Positions 7,753 through 17,122 of a DNA stretch of 64,000 nt are shown here, piece by piece (position 1 is the first letter of the stretch; every line of letters starts with the position of its first letter). The stretch comes from JAKACA01 sp050744865 (GTDB lineage: Bacteria; Actinomycetota; Acidimicrobiia; Acidimicrobiales; Bog-793). Made by a program: the position numbers and the translations under genes. The DNA lies in the NCBI GenBank assembly GCA_050744865.1, contig JBOGHW010000059.1, positions 19,042-83,041 on the forward strand, read 5' to 3'. The notes below the pieces were generated by a model that was not told where the DNA came from, did not search any database, and was given only the letters and a program-made list of their open reading frames with translations.

Positions 7753-9744
7753 TCAGCCACCCGATGAGGACAGCAGCCCCCGCCGCCGCGCCGCCGCCCT
7801 CACGGAGCCGGCGATGCCAGCCGCGTCAAGGCCGAGCCGGGTGAGGATCGCCTCCGGCTTGGCATGTTTCACGTAGGCAGTCGGCACACCGAGCACGGTG
7901 TATAACGGACCGGCGCCCGGCGTAGCACCCGAGGCTGCCACCAAGTCCGTCTGGGCACACAAGTACGAGCCCGCCCCTCCGTGAGCAAGGCCGTCCTCGG
8001 CCGTCACGACAAGGCTCGCAGCGGCCGTCAGATCCAGCAGTCCCGGGTCGGCCGGCCGGATCACGCGGGGATCGATCACGGTCACATCGAGACCATCGTC
8101 CTCGAGCATCGCGGCCGCCCCGAGGCACGCCCTGGCTAGCTTGCCGATGCCGACGAGGACGATCGACGGATCTCCTTCTCGCAGGCAGCGATAGCCCATC
8201 CCGGTCCCAACCGGAGCCAGCGGGCCGGGCGAGGCCGTCTTGGGGTAACGCACGAGCGCCGGCCCACCCCACTGCAGAGCCGAGTCCAGGGCGGGCCCGA
8301 CCTCTGCCGGCTCCGACGGGGCGAACACGGCGACACCGGGGATCTGCAGCGCCTGCACCATGTCGTAGAGGCCGTGGTGGGACGGTCCGTCGTCACCGGT
8401 GATCCCGGCACGGTCGGCGGCCACCACGACGGGAAGCCTGTGCAAGCCGACGTCGAGGTTCCACTGGTCGAAAGCCCGTGACACGAACGTCGAGTAGATG
8501 GCTGCGACGGGGCGCAACCCTTGCATCGCCATTCCTGCCGCCGCCGTCAAAGCATGCTGCTCGGCGATCCCGACATCAAAGAAGCGCTCTGGAAAGTGAT
8601 CCTCGAACGACAACAACCCCAACGGCCCGGGCATGGCAGCGGTAATGGCGACGATGCGCTCGTCGGCCTCCGCGGCCGCCAGCAACGACTTGGAGAAGGC
8701 ATCGGTATAGCTGTCGCCAACGGGCGACGGCGGAGCCACTCCGCCGGCGTCGTCGGTCAGAGCCCCGACCCGCGGAAGAGAGACGGCCTGGTGCGTCTCG
8801 GACTCGTTCGGGGTGGGTGGCGTGACCTTGTAGTCGTGGAGCTTCTGGATCTCGTCCGCCTCGGCGGGTCCGTAGCCTTTGCCCTTCTTAGTCAGCACGT
8901 GCAACACGATGGGGCCGTGCCAGGCCGACGCCCGCCGCATCGCCTGCTCGAGCGCCCCGATGTCGTGGCCGTCGAGCGGGCCGGTGTAGCGCACCCCGAG
9001 CGACTCGAAGAACACGTGCGGCTCGACTACCTCACGCAGGGCCGAGGTGACACCGTGGATCGATGCGTAGGCGACCGAGCTGACCGAGGCCGGCAGGTCC
9101 CGGAGAACGTGACGCAGCCGTTCGCGTACCTGCACGTACCGAGGGTCGAGACGAAGGTGAGTCAGGGAGTGCGACAGCCGCGAGATCGTTGGGGCGTAAC
9201 TGCGACCGTTGTCGTTGAGGACGATAAGCACCCGCGAACCCGAGTGGCCGAGATTGTTGAGAGCCTCGTAGGCCAAGCCACCGGTGAGTGCGCCGTCACC
9301 GACGACAGCCACGACCCGGCGATCGCCGGCCTCGGGGTGAGCGGCCGCCTCTAGGCGCATGGCGGAGGCAATGCCATGTGCGTACGACATGGCGGTCGAA
9401 GCATGCGAGTTCTCGATCACGTCGTGGCTCGACTCGGCACGGTTCGGGTAGCCGCTCAAGCCGCCTTCCCGCTTCAACTTCTGAAAGCCGCTCTGCCGTC
9501 CCGTCAGCAGTTTGTGCGTGTAGGCCTGGTGGCCTGTGTCGAACAGCAGGACGTCGCGAGGCGAATCGAAGACCCGGTGCAGGGCTATCGTCAGCTCGAC
9601 GGCTCCGAGATTCGAACCAAGGTGGCCGCCGTTGCGAATGACGGCCTCGATGAGGAAGTCACGGACCTCGGCGGCCAGAACGTCGCACTCGGCCAGCGAG
9701 AGCGCCTTCACGTCGCCAGGGCTATGGATACGGTCGAGGATCAT
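7753..9744 (-). CDS. dxs: 1-deoxy-D-xylulose-5-phosphate synthase
   Basis: First enzyme of the MEP isoprenoid pathway; condenses pyruvate and glyceraldehyde 3-phosphate using thiamine diphosphate. The protein of 663 residues starts MILDRIHSP, as in most homologues; a GTG 12 bases upstream (9756) is an alternative start. Visible landmarks are GGHLGSNLG, DTGHQAYTHK, the ThDP motif GDGALTGG ending in NDNGRSY, the second-domain IAEQHALTAAAG, and DDGPSHHGLYD. The third, transketolase-C-like domain closes the protein. It appears monocistronic, convergent with the SRAP gene and followed upstream by a glycosyltransferase on the same strand 95 bases away. Confidence 0.97.
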   Translation of the reverse strand: MILDRIHSPGDVKALSLAECDVLAAEVRDFLIEAVIRNGGHLGSNLGAVELTIALHRVFDSPRDVLLFDTGHQAYTHKLLTGRQSGFQKLKREGGLSGYPNRAESSHDVIENSHASTAMSYAHGIASAMRLEAAAHPEAGDRRVVAVVGDGALTGGLAYEALNNLGHSGSRVLIVLNDNGRSYAPTISRLSHSLTHLRLDPRYVQVRERLRHVLRDLPASVSSVAYASIHGVTSALREVVEPHVFFESLGVRYTGPLDGHDIGALEQAMRRASAWHGPIVLHVLTKKGKGYGPAEADEIQKLHDYKVTPPTPNESETHQAVSLPRVGALTDDAGGVAPPSPVGDSYTDAFSKSLLAAAEADERIVAITAAMPGPLGLLSFEDHFPERFFDVGIAEQHALTAAAGMAMQGLRPVAAIYSTFVSRAFDQWNLDVGLHRLPVVVAADRAGITGDDGPSHHGLYDMVQALQIPGVAVFAPSEPAEVGPALDSALQWGGPALVRYPKTASPGPLAPVGTGMGYRCLREGDPSIVLVGIGKLARACLGAAAMLEDDGLDVTVIDPRVIRPADPGLLDLTAAASLVVTAEDGLAHGGAGSYLCAQTDLVAASGATPGAGPLYTVLGVPTAYVKHAKPEAILTRLGLDAAGIAGSVRAAARRRGLLSSSGG

Positions 9745-9839
9745 GGGGTCTTTCACGGTCGCGTCACCAAGGGCCGGTGATGGCAGTCGGTGCAGCTGAC
9801 GAGGTTACTCCGGCGGAGCCGCTGGCTCTGGGCAGCAGG

Positions 9840-10757
9840 TCAGCTCGGCCTCCGTCCCATCCTGCCTGCGAAGGCATCTCGGGTCCCTGCGAGGTATGCC
9901 CTTCCTGCACGGAGCGACCCGGACTTGAGCAACCGGCCGGCGTTGTAGGCGCCCCATATGCCGAGCACGCCAATCGCCCGAGTCGTGCGCAAGCGACGCT
10001 CTGCTGTCCCTAGCGCCCACCGCAGGGGGTTGCGGGCGAGGTAGTACGCCGAGGTCTCGGTGAGCCCTGTGCTGCCCCGTTTGCCGGCCGACACCGAGAC
10101 GGCGTGATGGCACAAAACCTCTGCCAGGTACCAGCACTGCCAGCCTTTGGCCCTGGCTCTGAAGCACCAGTCGGCGTCCTCGTAGTAAAGGAAGAAGTCC
10201 GTCCGGTACTTGCCCACGTCCTGCCAGGCTCGTGCCGAGATCAGGGCGCAGCACCCGGGGACGTATTGCGTGGGACCGGTCGGCGGCAGGTTTCCGGCGT
10301 TGTTGTGCAGGCCGGGATGGGTCGTGAAGGCGAAGTGCCTGCTCTGCTTGCCGCCGGCGTACCAGACCCGCCACGGCTTGTCGGCGAACACAACCGCCGG
10401 TCCGATCACGGCCGCGCGCTCGTGTCGGGAAGCCTCTAGAAGGCACCGCTCCAGGCAGTCTGGCGTAACTGTGGCGTCGTTGTTTACGAGCAGCACCCAC
10501 TCGGCCCCGGCCGCCAGCGCCGCATCCACTCCTTGGTTCGCCGCCTCGGAAAAGCCGAGGTTGTCGTCTATCGCCAGCACCACTCCGCTCGGCCCGAGCT
10601 GGTCTGAGAGCCGGACGACGTCGTCTGCCCCCCACTCCTGCACCACGCAAACCAAGGTGTCGACCGCCGGCTGCATCGCTCCCAGGCTCGAGATCGCCTG
10701 CAAGGTGATCTCCGGCTCTCGCCACGCGACCACGACCGCGGCGGTTGCTGGGAGCAC
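9840..10757 (-). CDS. Glycosyltransferase family 2, rhamnosyltransferase-like
   Basis: A 305-residue GT-A fold transferase. VVVAWREPE opens the nucleotide-binding fold, NLGFSEAANQG at 66-76 and LLVNNDATV at 89-97 (the NND replaces DxD for metal-UDP/TDP binding) are classical for the WbbL-like branch, and FLYYEDADWCFRA near 190 holds the catalytic acidic residues. The GTG at 10757 is chosen as start because AGGG lies 8 bases upstream and the longer frame would run through the ald promoter and gene. A hydrophobic stretch near 260 may touch the membrane. A role in cell-wall or surface polysaccharide synthesis is likely; the sugar is unknown. Confidence 0.85.
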   Translation of the reverse strand: MLPATAAVVVAWREPEITLQAISSLGAMQPAVDTLVCVVQEWGADDVVRLSDQLGPSGVVLAIDDNLGFSEAANQGVDAALAAGAEWVLLVNNDATVTPDCLERCLLEASRHERAAVIGPAVVFADKPWRVWYAGGKQSRHFAFTTHPGLHNNAGNLPPTGPTQYVPGCCALISARAWQDVGKYRTDFFLYYEDADWCFRARAKGWQCWYLAEVLCHHAVSVSAGKRGSTGLTETSAYYLARNPLRWALGTAERRLRTTRAIGVLGIWGAYNAGRLLKSGSLRAGRAYLAGTRDAFAGRMGRRPS

Positions 10758-10917
10758 CCGGCGGACCCTATATGTACGCCGACAGGTCGGCAAACACCCG
10801 GCTCGGCCGGCAACCAGGGCGGGCGCCCTGCTGCTCCGGCGGCTCGCATAGAGTGCGGTCCGAGGGCGTTGCAGTGCGCTGGCGCAACAGACCCGAGGCG
10901 ACGAGGAGGACGTGAGG

Positions 10918-12027
10918 ATGATCATCGGAATTCCGACCGAGATAAAAAAGGACGAGAACCGGGTCGCGATGACACCTGACGGCGTCCGCGGCCTCTCGTC
11001 GCTCGGCCACACGGTCCTGGTGCAGAGCGAAAGCGGTGTCGGCTCCGACTTCGCCGACGCTGACTTCGCGGCCGCTGGCGCCAAGATGGTCTCGGCCGAA
11101 GAGGCTTGGGAGGCAGAGCTCGTCTGCAAGGTCAAGGAGCCGCAAGAGTCGGAGTTCAAATACCTTCGCGAAGACCTCGTCCTGTTCACGTACCTGCACC
11201 TGGCCGCCTACCCGGGTGTCGCCAAGGCGCTCTTCGACTCCAAGACGACAGGGATCGCCTACGAGACCGTGCAGACCCCGAACGGGGATCTGCCTTTGCT
11301 CGCCCCGATGAGCGAAGTTGCAGGCCGGATCGCCACTCAGGTCGGTGCCACCTTGCTGGAGCGACGCAACGGCGGCCGCGGCATCCTCCTCGGCGGCGTC
11401 CCCGGTGTGCGGGCGGCTCGGGTAGTCGTAATCGGCGCAGGCCACGTCGGCTGGAACTCGGCCTGGATCGCAGCCGGCATGGAGGCGGAGGTCCTGTTGC
11501 TGGACAAGAACATCGACCGCCTGCGGTGGGTGGACCAGATCCACAAGGGCAGGATCATGACCCTGTCCTCCAACCGCGGTTCGATCGAGCGGGCGATACA
11601 GGAAGCCGACCTCCTCATCGGCGCCGTCCTCGTCGCCGGCGGCCGTGCACCCCTCGTGGTGAGCGACGACATGGTAGCCAACATGCGGCCAGGCGCCGTG
11701 ATCGTCGACGTCGCCGTCGACCAGGGTGGCTGCATAGAGACAACCCACGAGACCTCGCACACGGACCCCACCTACTTCGTCCACGGCGTCCTGCACTACG
11801 CCGTGGGCAACATGCCGGCCGCCGTGCCCCATACGTCGACCTACGCCCTCACGAACGCCACCTTCCCGTACGTGCTCGCACTGGCCGAGCAGGGCGTCGC
11901 AGGTGCAGTCGAGGCAGATGCCGTCTTCCGCGGAGGGGTCAACACCGTCAACGGCTCGTGCACCAACCAGGCTGTGGCCGACGCGCTCGGCATCGAGGCC
12001 GCCGACCCCCTCGGGCTGCTCGCCTGA
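10918..12027 (+). CDS. ald: Alanine dehydrogenase
   Basis: NAD-dependent interconversion of L-alanine with pyruvate and ammonium; a hexamer in studied bacteria. The product of 369 residues begins MIIGIPTEIKKDENRVAMTP, the hallmark of the family. The NAD fold contains VIGAGHVGWNSAWIAAG, and FTYLHLAAYP holds the active-site histidine. The start at 10918 is set by GAGGAGG at about 10902-10909; a GTG six bases earlier is too close to that site. The gene is divergent from the glycosyltransferase across 160 bases. In the leader TTGC and GCAA bracket a partial dyad close to the ribosome site, which could be a regulator site, but I cannot assign it. Confidence 0.97.
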   Translation: MIIGIPTEIKKDENRVAMTPDGVRGLSSLGHTVLVQSESGVGSDFADADFAAAGAKMVSAEEAWEAELVCKVKEPQESEFKYLREDLVLFTYLHLAAYPGVAKALFDSKTTGIAYETVQTPNGDLPLLAPMSEVAGRIATQVGATLLERRNGGRGILLGGVPGVRAARVVVIGAGHVGWNSAWIAAGMEAEVLLLDKNIDRLRWVDQIHKGRIMTLSSNRGSIERAIQEADLLIGAVLVAGGRAPLVVSDDMVANMRPGAVIVDVAVDQGGCIETTHETSHTDPTYFVHGVLHYAVGNMPAAVPHTSTYALTNATFPYVLALAEQGVAGAVEADAVFRGGVNTVNGSCTNQAVADALGIEAADPLGLLA

Positions 12028-12078
12028 GCGCAGGGGTCCTGCACGGCCCGGCACACCCCCGCAGCCAATCCAGCGGTC

Positions 12079-13482
12079 TCAAATCCGGTACCAGTCCGGG
12101 CCGATCGGCTTGACCAGACCCAGCTCCTCCAGGTGGTCGAGGCAGAGAGCCACAGCTCCGAGGCCGAGGCTGGTGGCCTGGCAGACGAGCTCGACGGGTG
12201 TCGGCGTGTGCTCAACGGCCGCCAGCACGCTGCGCTCGTGAGGGCTGCACCGAGCCAGTAGGGCCTTGCGGGACTCGGCACGCGCTTGGCTCGGGCTCGC
12301 CCTCCTCCCCGCATACGAGGCATCGCCATCGCCTCGCTCGCCGAGCCGGCTGCCTTCGCCTCCCTCGCCGGCCCGGCTGCCCTCGCGACCTTGGCTGCCG
12401 GAGCCGCACACAACCCGCCCGGCGGTCTGTCCGCCAGCCATCTCGCGGGTCCGCTCGACGTCGAGGGCAACGAGCACGTCGTGGACGTCGAGAACAGCCC
12501 CTTTGCCTGCCTGGATGATGGCGTTGGTGCCTTCGGACTGCGGGCTCCGGATCGATCCGGGAACCGCCAGCACGGGCACTCCGATGGCGTCGGCGGCGTT
12601 CACGGTGTGCATGGCCCCGCCCTGGCGCGTGGACTCAACCACCACGAGCACAAGGCACAGGGCCGCTATCAGCCGGTTGCGCAAGGGGAAGCGCCATGGT
12701 TCCGGGGCCGCACCGGGCGGGGCGTCCGACATCAAACCGCCAGCGGCTACAACCTCGGACCAGAGCTTGGCGTTGTCCCGCGGGTAGACGAAGTCCACGC
12801 CGCCGCCCACGACCGCCAACGGGCCGTGGGTACGAGGGCCAGGCGCCAACACCCCCCAGTGTGCTGCCGCGTCGATGCCTCTCGCCAAGCCGGACACGAC
12901 CACTCCGCCGCCGGCGGCAACCTCTCGGGCGAGCTCGGAGGCCATCGAGGACCCGTACGGAGTTGCCTTCCGCGTACCGACGATCCCCACACAAGGGGCG
13001 TCAGCGTCGGCCAGAGACCCCTTGAAGTAAAGGACCTCTGGGGCAGTCTGGGCGCGCAGCAACCGGCGGGGATAGCCGTTGTCGCCGCGGCGGACGGCAC
13101 CGATCCCGGCAGCCGTCAATGCCTGCAACGAGGCCGCCGGGTCGGCCTGACGAGCTTCGCCCGCCCAGGCTCTGAGCGTCGCCAGCACTCGGCCGCGGCG
13201 CTCCGAGGCCTCAGCCTCGGAACCCGAGCTGCCCCAGACGACCTCCGGTGGCAGGGCGGAGGGATCCCTGTCGCCTGCCTGCCGCCCGGGCCTGCGACCG
13301 AAGCTCGGGAGGTCGAGCAGCGGTCCGGCCAGCGAGTAGGAGCCTGCCAGCAGGTCGCGGTAGACGTCGGCAGCGACCCGATCGCGCAGGAGCCGGCTAA
13401 GGCGCACCGGGGTCATCTCGTCGAGCGAAGCCAGCAAGACGGCATAGGCGATGTCCGGGACGTCAGGATCGAAGCGGTTCAT
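12079..13482 (-). CDS. dprA: DNA processing protein DprA
   Basis: DprA loads RecA onto incoming single-stranded DNA during natural transformation. The 467-residue protein has a helical N-terminal region, the Rossmann core starting VGIVGTRKATPYG at 165-177 and continuing VVSGLARGIDAAAHWG, and a C-terminal winged-helix domain (TPVELVCQATSLGLG onward) that resembles those binding dsDNA or partner proteins. Between core and winged helix is a Gly/Glu/Arg-rich low-complexity linker of roughly 50 residues, longer than usual. Its ATG overlaps the comM stop by 4 bases, so comM and dprA form a coupled operon. Convergent with ald. Confidence 0.95.
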   Translation of the reverse strand: MNRFDPDVPDIAYAVLLASLDEMTPVRLSRLLRDRVAADVYRDLLAGSYSLAGPLLDLPSFGRRPGRQAGDRDPSALPPEVVWGSSGSEAEASERRGRVLATLRAWAGEARQADPAASLQALTAAGIGAVRRGDNGYPRRLLRAQTAPEVLYFKGSLADADAPCVGIVGTRKATPYGSSMASELAREVAAGGGVVVSGLARGIDAAAHWGVLAPGPRTHGPLAVVGGGVDFVYPRDNAKLWSEVVAAGGLMSDAPPGAAPEPWRFPLRNRLIAALCLVLVVVESTRQGGAMHTVNAADAIGVPVLAVPGSIRSPQSEGTNAIIQAGKGAVLDVHDVLVALDVERTREMAGGQTAGRVVCGSGSQGREGSRAGEGGEGSRLGERGDGDASYAGRRASPSQARAESRKALLARCSPHERSVLAAVEHTPTPVELVCQATSLGLGAVALCLDHLEELGLVKPIGPDWYRI

Positions 13483-15044
13483 GCCGCACACCCCCTCGTG
13501 CCGAGAACGCCACGGCGTCCGGCACGAAGCTCGAGCGCAGCGGCAGCCGCTTCGGCCGTTACCGGGCCGTCGCACCCGCTCAGGTCAGACAGGGTCCTGG
13601 CGACTCGCCGCACGCGGTCGAGGCCACGGGCGGTGATCTCGCTGCGCTCGAGCCTGCGCAGGAGCAGGCTCTTGGCATCAGGCTGCAACGGGGCGATCTC
13701 CTCCAGCCGGTCGGCGGGAATGGCGGCATTGCACTTCACCCCGCGGGCCGACGCCAGGCTCCTCGCCGCGGCGACACGACCCGCCACTGTCTCGCTGCTC
13801 TCGCCGGTTCCGATGCCGAACAGCTCCTTGGTGCTGAGCCGGCTGACTGGCACATGCAGATCGAAGCGATCCAACAGCGGCCCGGACAACCGCCTTTTGT
13901 ACCTGTCGATCTGGGCGGACGAGCACAGGCAGGGCGCATTCCCGCCGCCGTCCCCGCACGGGCAGGGATTCATGGCACCGACGAACAAGAACCTCGCGGG
14001 CAGCTCGACGGTGGCCCGCGCCCTGGCGACGCGGACGACGCCTTCCTCCAGCGGTTGTCGCAAGCAGTCGAGGACCGAGCCGGCGAACTCGGGCAACTCG
14101 TCGAGGAAGAGCACGCCGTTCGTCGCCAGGCTCACCTCGCCCGGCCGCAGCCAGGCCGAACCGCCGCCCAGGAGAGCGACGGCCGACGCCGTGTGATGAG
14201 GAGCCCGAAACGGTGCCTCCCCCGCCAATACCCTGCCTGGCAACGGCAGACCTGCAGCGGAGTAGATGCGGCAAGTCTCGATGATCGACTCCCGGTCGAG
14301 AGGCGGAAGGATCCCCGCCAGGCGCTCGACCAGCATTGTCTTTCCCGAGCCAGGCGGGCCAGAGAGGAGAAGGTGATGCCCTCCGGCGGCGGCCACCTCC
14401 AGCGCCCGCCGGCCGACTACCTGGCCACGAACGGAGGCGAGATCGAGGCTCGCCCGCCGCCGGTCGGTGTCCCCACCCCCCAGGTCACGCACGGTGCGGA
14501 CCCCGGAGACGCCGGCGCCGCTTTCGTAACTTGGCCACGGCGCATGGCCCCGCAGGGCGTCGACCATCTCGCGCAACGTCCGGGCAGTGCGCACGGCGGG
14601 CCCGCCGACGAGGAGGGCCTCTTCGACGCTCTCCCAGGGAACGCCAACCACGGCTGTGCCTACGACGGACACGATGGGCAGTATCCCGGGCACTGGCCGA
14701 ATGGCCCCGTCCAGGCCCAGCTCCCCGACGAAGCCGTGGTCTCGGACGGCCTCCGGGTCCAAGTCGGCCGTGGCCACGAGGACGCCGACAGCTATGGGTA
14801 GATCGAGCCCCGCACCGGCCTTGCGCACGCCCGACGGGGCAAGGTTGACGGTGACCTTCCTCATGGGCCAGGTGAGCCCGCTCGACATGAGGGCGGCCCT
14901 TACCCTGTCGCGGGCCTCGCGGCAAGCGGTGTCCGGCAGCCCGACGATGGTAAAGCCGGGGAGGCCGTTGCTGACATGCACTTCCACGACGATGCTGCGG
15001 CCTTCCGCACCATGCAGAGTGGCTGAAGGAATGGCGGCGATCAC
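13479..15044 (-). CDS. comM: ComM / YifB family Mg-chelatase-like AAA+ ATPase
   Basis: In Vibrio, ComM is a hexameric helicase that promotes branch migration during integration of transforming DNA. This 521-residue homologue has the N-terminal ChlI-like Lon-S5 fold (IVVEVHVSNGLPGFTIVGLPD), Walker A GPPGSGKT at 229-236, the Walker B/exposed segment LFLDELPEF, and the cysteine cluster NPCPCGD...CLC typical of the family, then the C-terminal Mg-chelatase helical domain. It is first in the comM-dprA operon. The upstream 157 bases separate it from a divergent small zinc-type protein gene. Confidence 0.95.
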   Translation of the reverse strand: MIAAIPSATLHGAEGRSIVVEVHVSNGLPGFTIVGLPDTACREARDRVRAALMSSGLTWPMRKVTVNLAPSGVRKAGAGLDLPIAVGVLVATADLDPEAVRDHGFVGELGLDGAIRPVPGILPIVSVVGTAVVGVPWESVEEALLVGGPAVRTARTLREMVDALRGHAPWPSYESGAGVSGVRTVRDLGGGDTDRRRASLDLASVRGQVVGRRALEVAAAGGHHLLLSGPPGSGKTMLVERLAGILPPLDRESIIETCRIYSAAGLPLPGRVLAGEAPFRAPHHTASAVALLGGGSAWLRPGEVSLATNGVLFLDELPEFAGSVLDCLRQPLEEGVVRVARARATVELPARFLFVGAMNPCPCGDGGGNAPCLCSSAQIDRYKRRLSGPLLDRFDLHVPVSRLSTKELFGIGTGESSETVAGRVAAARSLASARGVKCNAAIPADRLEEIAPLQPDAKSLLLRRLERSEITARGLDRVRRVARTLSDLSGCDGPVTAEAAAAALELRAGRRGVLGTRGCAA

Positions 15045-15201
15045 GGACGACTCCCTCCGGTCCGGCTGGTTGTCTTGGAGGGCTGGCCGGCGGCGCCTCT
15101 ACAGCGCTCCGCTCCTTGGCCGCTCGATCTACCTACAACCGTATTCAAGCGGTGTAACACTCAAAGCCCGCCTCTTGGCCGCGGGCAATAATCACGGGGC
15201 T

Positions 15202-15567
15202 ATGGGCCGCAAGCATCGACACTCCGACCACAGCGACGGACGCCGGCAGCGCGGGCGGGCGGCTCCATCCGGGCGGCCTGGGCGTGCAAGTCGGCGCGGC
15301 CGGCCCTGGCAAGCGGAGGGATCGGCCACTGCTTCACCCCCTCGCCGAGCCGTCGGGCTCGCGAAAGACCCGCTCACCGGTCAGATCGCCGAGATGCGTC
15401 GCCTGCAACCCTACGAAGCCCGCAAGCAGTACATCTGCCCAGGCTGCAACCAGGAGATACGACCGGGGACCGGGCACGTCGTCGTCGTCCCGCTGAGCGC
15501 GGCAGACCTGAGAAGGCACTGGCACGAGCCATGCCTGGACAAGGCGAGGCGGCACGGCTTGGGCTGA
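15202..15567 (+). CDS. Small basic protein with zinc-binding-type Cys motif (actinobacterial family)
   Basis: The protein has 121 residues. The first ~55 are low-complexity Arg/Gly/Ser/Pro and strongly basic. The conserved part follows: KQYICPGCNQEIRPGTGH, then HWHEPCLDKARR, giving CPGC plus a later His and Cys that could hold one metal ion. Similar short proteins occur across actinobacteria, where they carry the uninformative label ATP/GTP-binding protein; I know of no defined function. A nucleic-acid role would suit the basic tail and the neighbouring comM-dprA genes, but that is inference. The ATG at 15202 begins the basic region directly. Confidence 0.7.
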   Translation: MGRKHRHSDHSDGRRQRGRAAPSGRPGRASRRGRPWQAEGSATASPPRRAVGLAKDPLTGQIAEMRRLQPYEARKQYICPGCNQEIRPGTGHVVVVPLSAADLRRHWHEPCLDKARRHGLG

Positions 15568-15675
15568 GCGGCTCGCTGAGTGTGAGGCCGTGCTGAGCAT
15601 GGCGGAGTCTTCTCGCCACAGCATCGGAGGAGCCGGGTGGCCACGGACCCCCGTTTCGGCATTACGATGTAAGCA

Positions 15676-16356
15676 GTGAACTCCAAGTTGGCTGCGATCC
15701 CCGCAGCGGCGGTCGGCCTCGGCGTAGTAACCGGCGGGCAGTGGGCGCTGGCTGTGGGTGTGGCGGCGTTGTGTTTCGTAGTGGGATATGTGCTCGCCCT
15801 GCAGAACCACAAGATCACTGGCAATTACCCCTGGCACATGCCACCGGTGTTCTGGGCGGTTCTCGGTGCGTTGCTCCCTGTGATCGGCTTCGTCGTCCAA
15901 TCCGTCGCCTGCTTCACCACGGCGGGGCCGGGTCGTTCCCTGCGCATGCCCAGCTCAGAGCACAGAGCATCCCACCACGACGTCGTACAGCAGACCGACG
16001 CCCAGGTCACCCCCGGTTCCTGGGCACCGCCGTCTACGCAGGCGCCGGACGGTACCTGGCCTCAAGGAAGCTGGCCTCCCGTGCCCTCGGGCCAACCGGG
16101 CGCACCGGTCTACCAGGGCGCCAACTGGCCGAGCCCACTCGGTCCTGAGGCCTTCCAGAAGCCCGGACCGGTCCCGCCGGGCGCTTGGCAACCGCCGATC
16201 GGACCAGTCGCTCCTGTCGATGCCCCTCCTCCCCTCTTCGGTTGGTACCCGGATCCCACGAGTCGCCACGAGGAGCGCTACTGGGACGGTCGGCAGTGGT
16301 CGAGTCGTGTGGCGGACGGCGGAGTCCGTGCCGACGACCCAGAGGGCGCCGTCTAA
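15676..16356 (+). CDS. Membrane protein with C-terminal DUF2510 domain
   Basis: This 226-residue protein starts at GTG 15676. Two hydrophobic segments (about 4-42 and 53-80) form an N-terminal membrane hairpin; then comes a Pro/Gln/Gly-rich linker of about 100 residues, and near 193-216 a DUF2510 motif, GWYPDPTSRHEERYWDGRQW. DUF2510 is a short Trp-rich domain frequent in actinobacterial membrane proteins, of unknown role. The gene stands alone between small genes and converges with yraN. The function cannot be stated; a membrane-associated adaptor or structural role is a guess. Confidence 0.75.
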   Translation: MNSKLAAIPAAAVGLGVVTGGQWALAVGVAALCFVVGYVLALQNHKITGNYPWHMPPVFWAVLGALLPVIGFVVQSVACFTTAGPGRSLRMPSSEHRASHHDVVQQTDAQVTPGSWAPPSTQAPDGTWPQGSWPPVPSGQPGAPVYQGANWPSPLGPEAFQKPGPVPPGAWQPPIGPVAPVDAPPPLFGWYPDPTSRHEERYWDGRQWSSRVADGGVRADDPEGAV

Positions 16357-16460
16357 ACCAACGCAGGGCGACGCCTGGCGGACAGTTCCACCCGATATCT
16401 AGGGATGAATGTCCCCGACCGGGTCGAGACTGAGCTGTCGGGACTGCCCGGCCAACCGAC

Positions 16461-16805
16461 TCAGAAAGCAGACTCGATGACGTCGACCTGCCGGCCGACT
16501 ACGCAGGCGACATCGAAGCGCAGTTGTTTCGGCCGCTCGCTCGACGCACCCAGGTAGGCCACGGCGGCTCGGCGAACGCGGCGCTGCTTGGCCGGCGTGA
16601 CAGCCTCGGCAGCAGTGCCGAAGCGGTCGTCGCGCCGTGTCTTCACCTCGCAGAACACGAGCAGTCCGCCTCGGCGCATCACGAGGTCGAGCTCGGCATC
16701 GCGGATCCGCCAGTTGCGGGCAACCACGTCGTAGCCCCGTGCCTCGTACCAGCGGGCAGCCAGAGCTTCGCCATGGGACCCAAGAGCCTGCCGGCCTGTC
16801 GGCAC
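16461..16805 (-). CDS. yraN: UPF0102 / YraN family endonuclease-like protein
   Basis: At 114 residues this is the usual family length. The restriction-endonuclease-like fold is marked by ALGSHGEALAARWYEARGY, AELDLV with its acidic residue, and VFCEVKTRR, the last being the E-x-K type motif. Members are thought to be Holliday-junction or DNA-repair associated, and in this genomic setting (after rplS and the DUF2469 gene, near dprA) the gene order matches other actinobacteria. The GTG start shares one base with the TAG stop of the DUF2469 gene (TAGTG), indicating tight coupling. Confidence 0.92.
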   Translation of the reverse strand: MPTGRQALGSHGEALAARWYEARGYDVVARNWRIRDAELDLVMRRGGLLVFCEVKTRRDDRFGTAAEAVTPAKQRRVRRAAVAYLGASSERPKQLRFDVACVVGRQVDVIESAF

Positions 16806-17101
16806 TAGGCCTCCTTCTCGGGCAGCGCCTCCACGTTCACGTCCTTGTAGGTGACGACCCTTACCGACGATGCGAAGCGGGCGGGGCGGTACATGTCCCA
16901 GACCCAGGCGTCGGCGAGCTCCACCTCGAAATATGTCGCACCGTCGCCTGCCCGGGGCGTGACCTTCACTTCATTTGCCAGATAGAAACGCCGCTCCGTC
17001 TCCACCACGAACCTGAACATGGGCAGGACCGCCCTGTACTCGTGGTAGAGGGCAAGCTCGACCTCAGCCTCGAACTTGTCGAGATCCTCCTCGGCGCTCA
17101 T
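16805..17101 (-). CDS. DUF2469 family protein
   Basis: A 98-residue acidic protein whose start MSAEEDLDKFEAEVELALYHEYR and the later FVVETERRFYLANEV segment are signatures of DUF2469, a family confined to actinobacteria and found next to rplS and yraN (Rv2901c in Mycobacterium tuberculosis). The function is unknown. Its presence is the best single taxonomic marker in the window. It lies 21 bases downstream of rplS. The rnhB gene that often sits between these two in other actinobacteria is absent here. Confidence 0.93.
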   Translation of the reverse strand: MSAEEDLDKFEAEVELALYHEYRAVLPMFRFVVETERRFYLANEVKVTPRAGDGATYFEVELADAWVWDMYRPARFASSVRVVTYKDVNVEALPEKEA

Positions 17102-17122
17102 CGCCAGCCGACCGCAGGCTCT

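Noticed and set aside
7575..7760. Minus-strand frame with Gly-Trp-Gln-Asp-Val repeats
   Set aside because: Produced by the 16-bp array, whose period shifts frame each unit; no start signal or homology.
9608..9622. GATTCGAACC, resembling a tRNA T-loop
   Set aside because: It lies within the dxs coding region and no acceptor stem or anticodon arm can be built around it.
10768..12054. Minus-strand open frame of about 428 codons over ald
   Set aside because: Antisense to a textbook alanine dehydrogenase; the Arg/His/Gly/Asp-rich translation shows no family signature.
12286..14196. Long plus-strand open frame of about 636 codons
   Set aside because: It lies antisense to dprA and comM, which have clear domain signatures. 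GC-rich DNA with few stop codons produces such frames; the translation has no recognisable motif.
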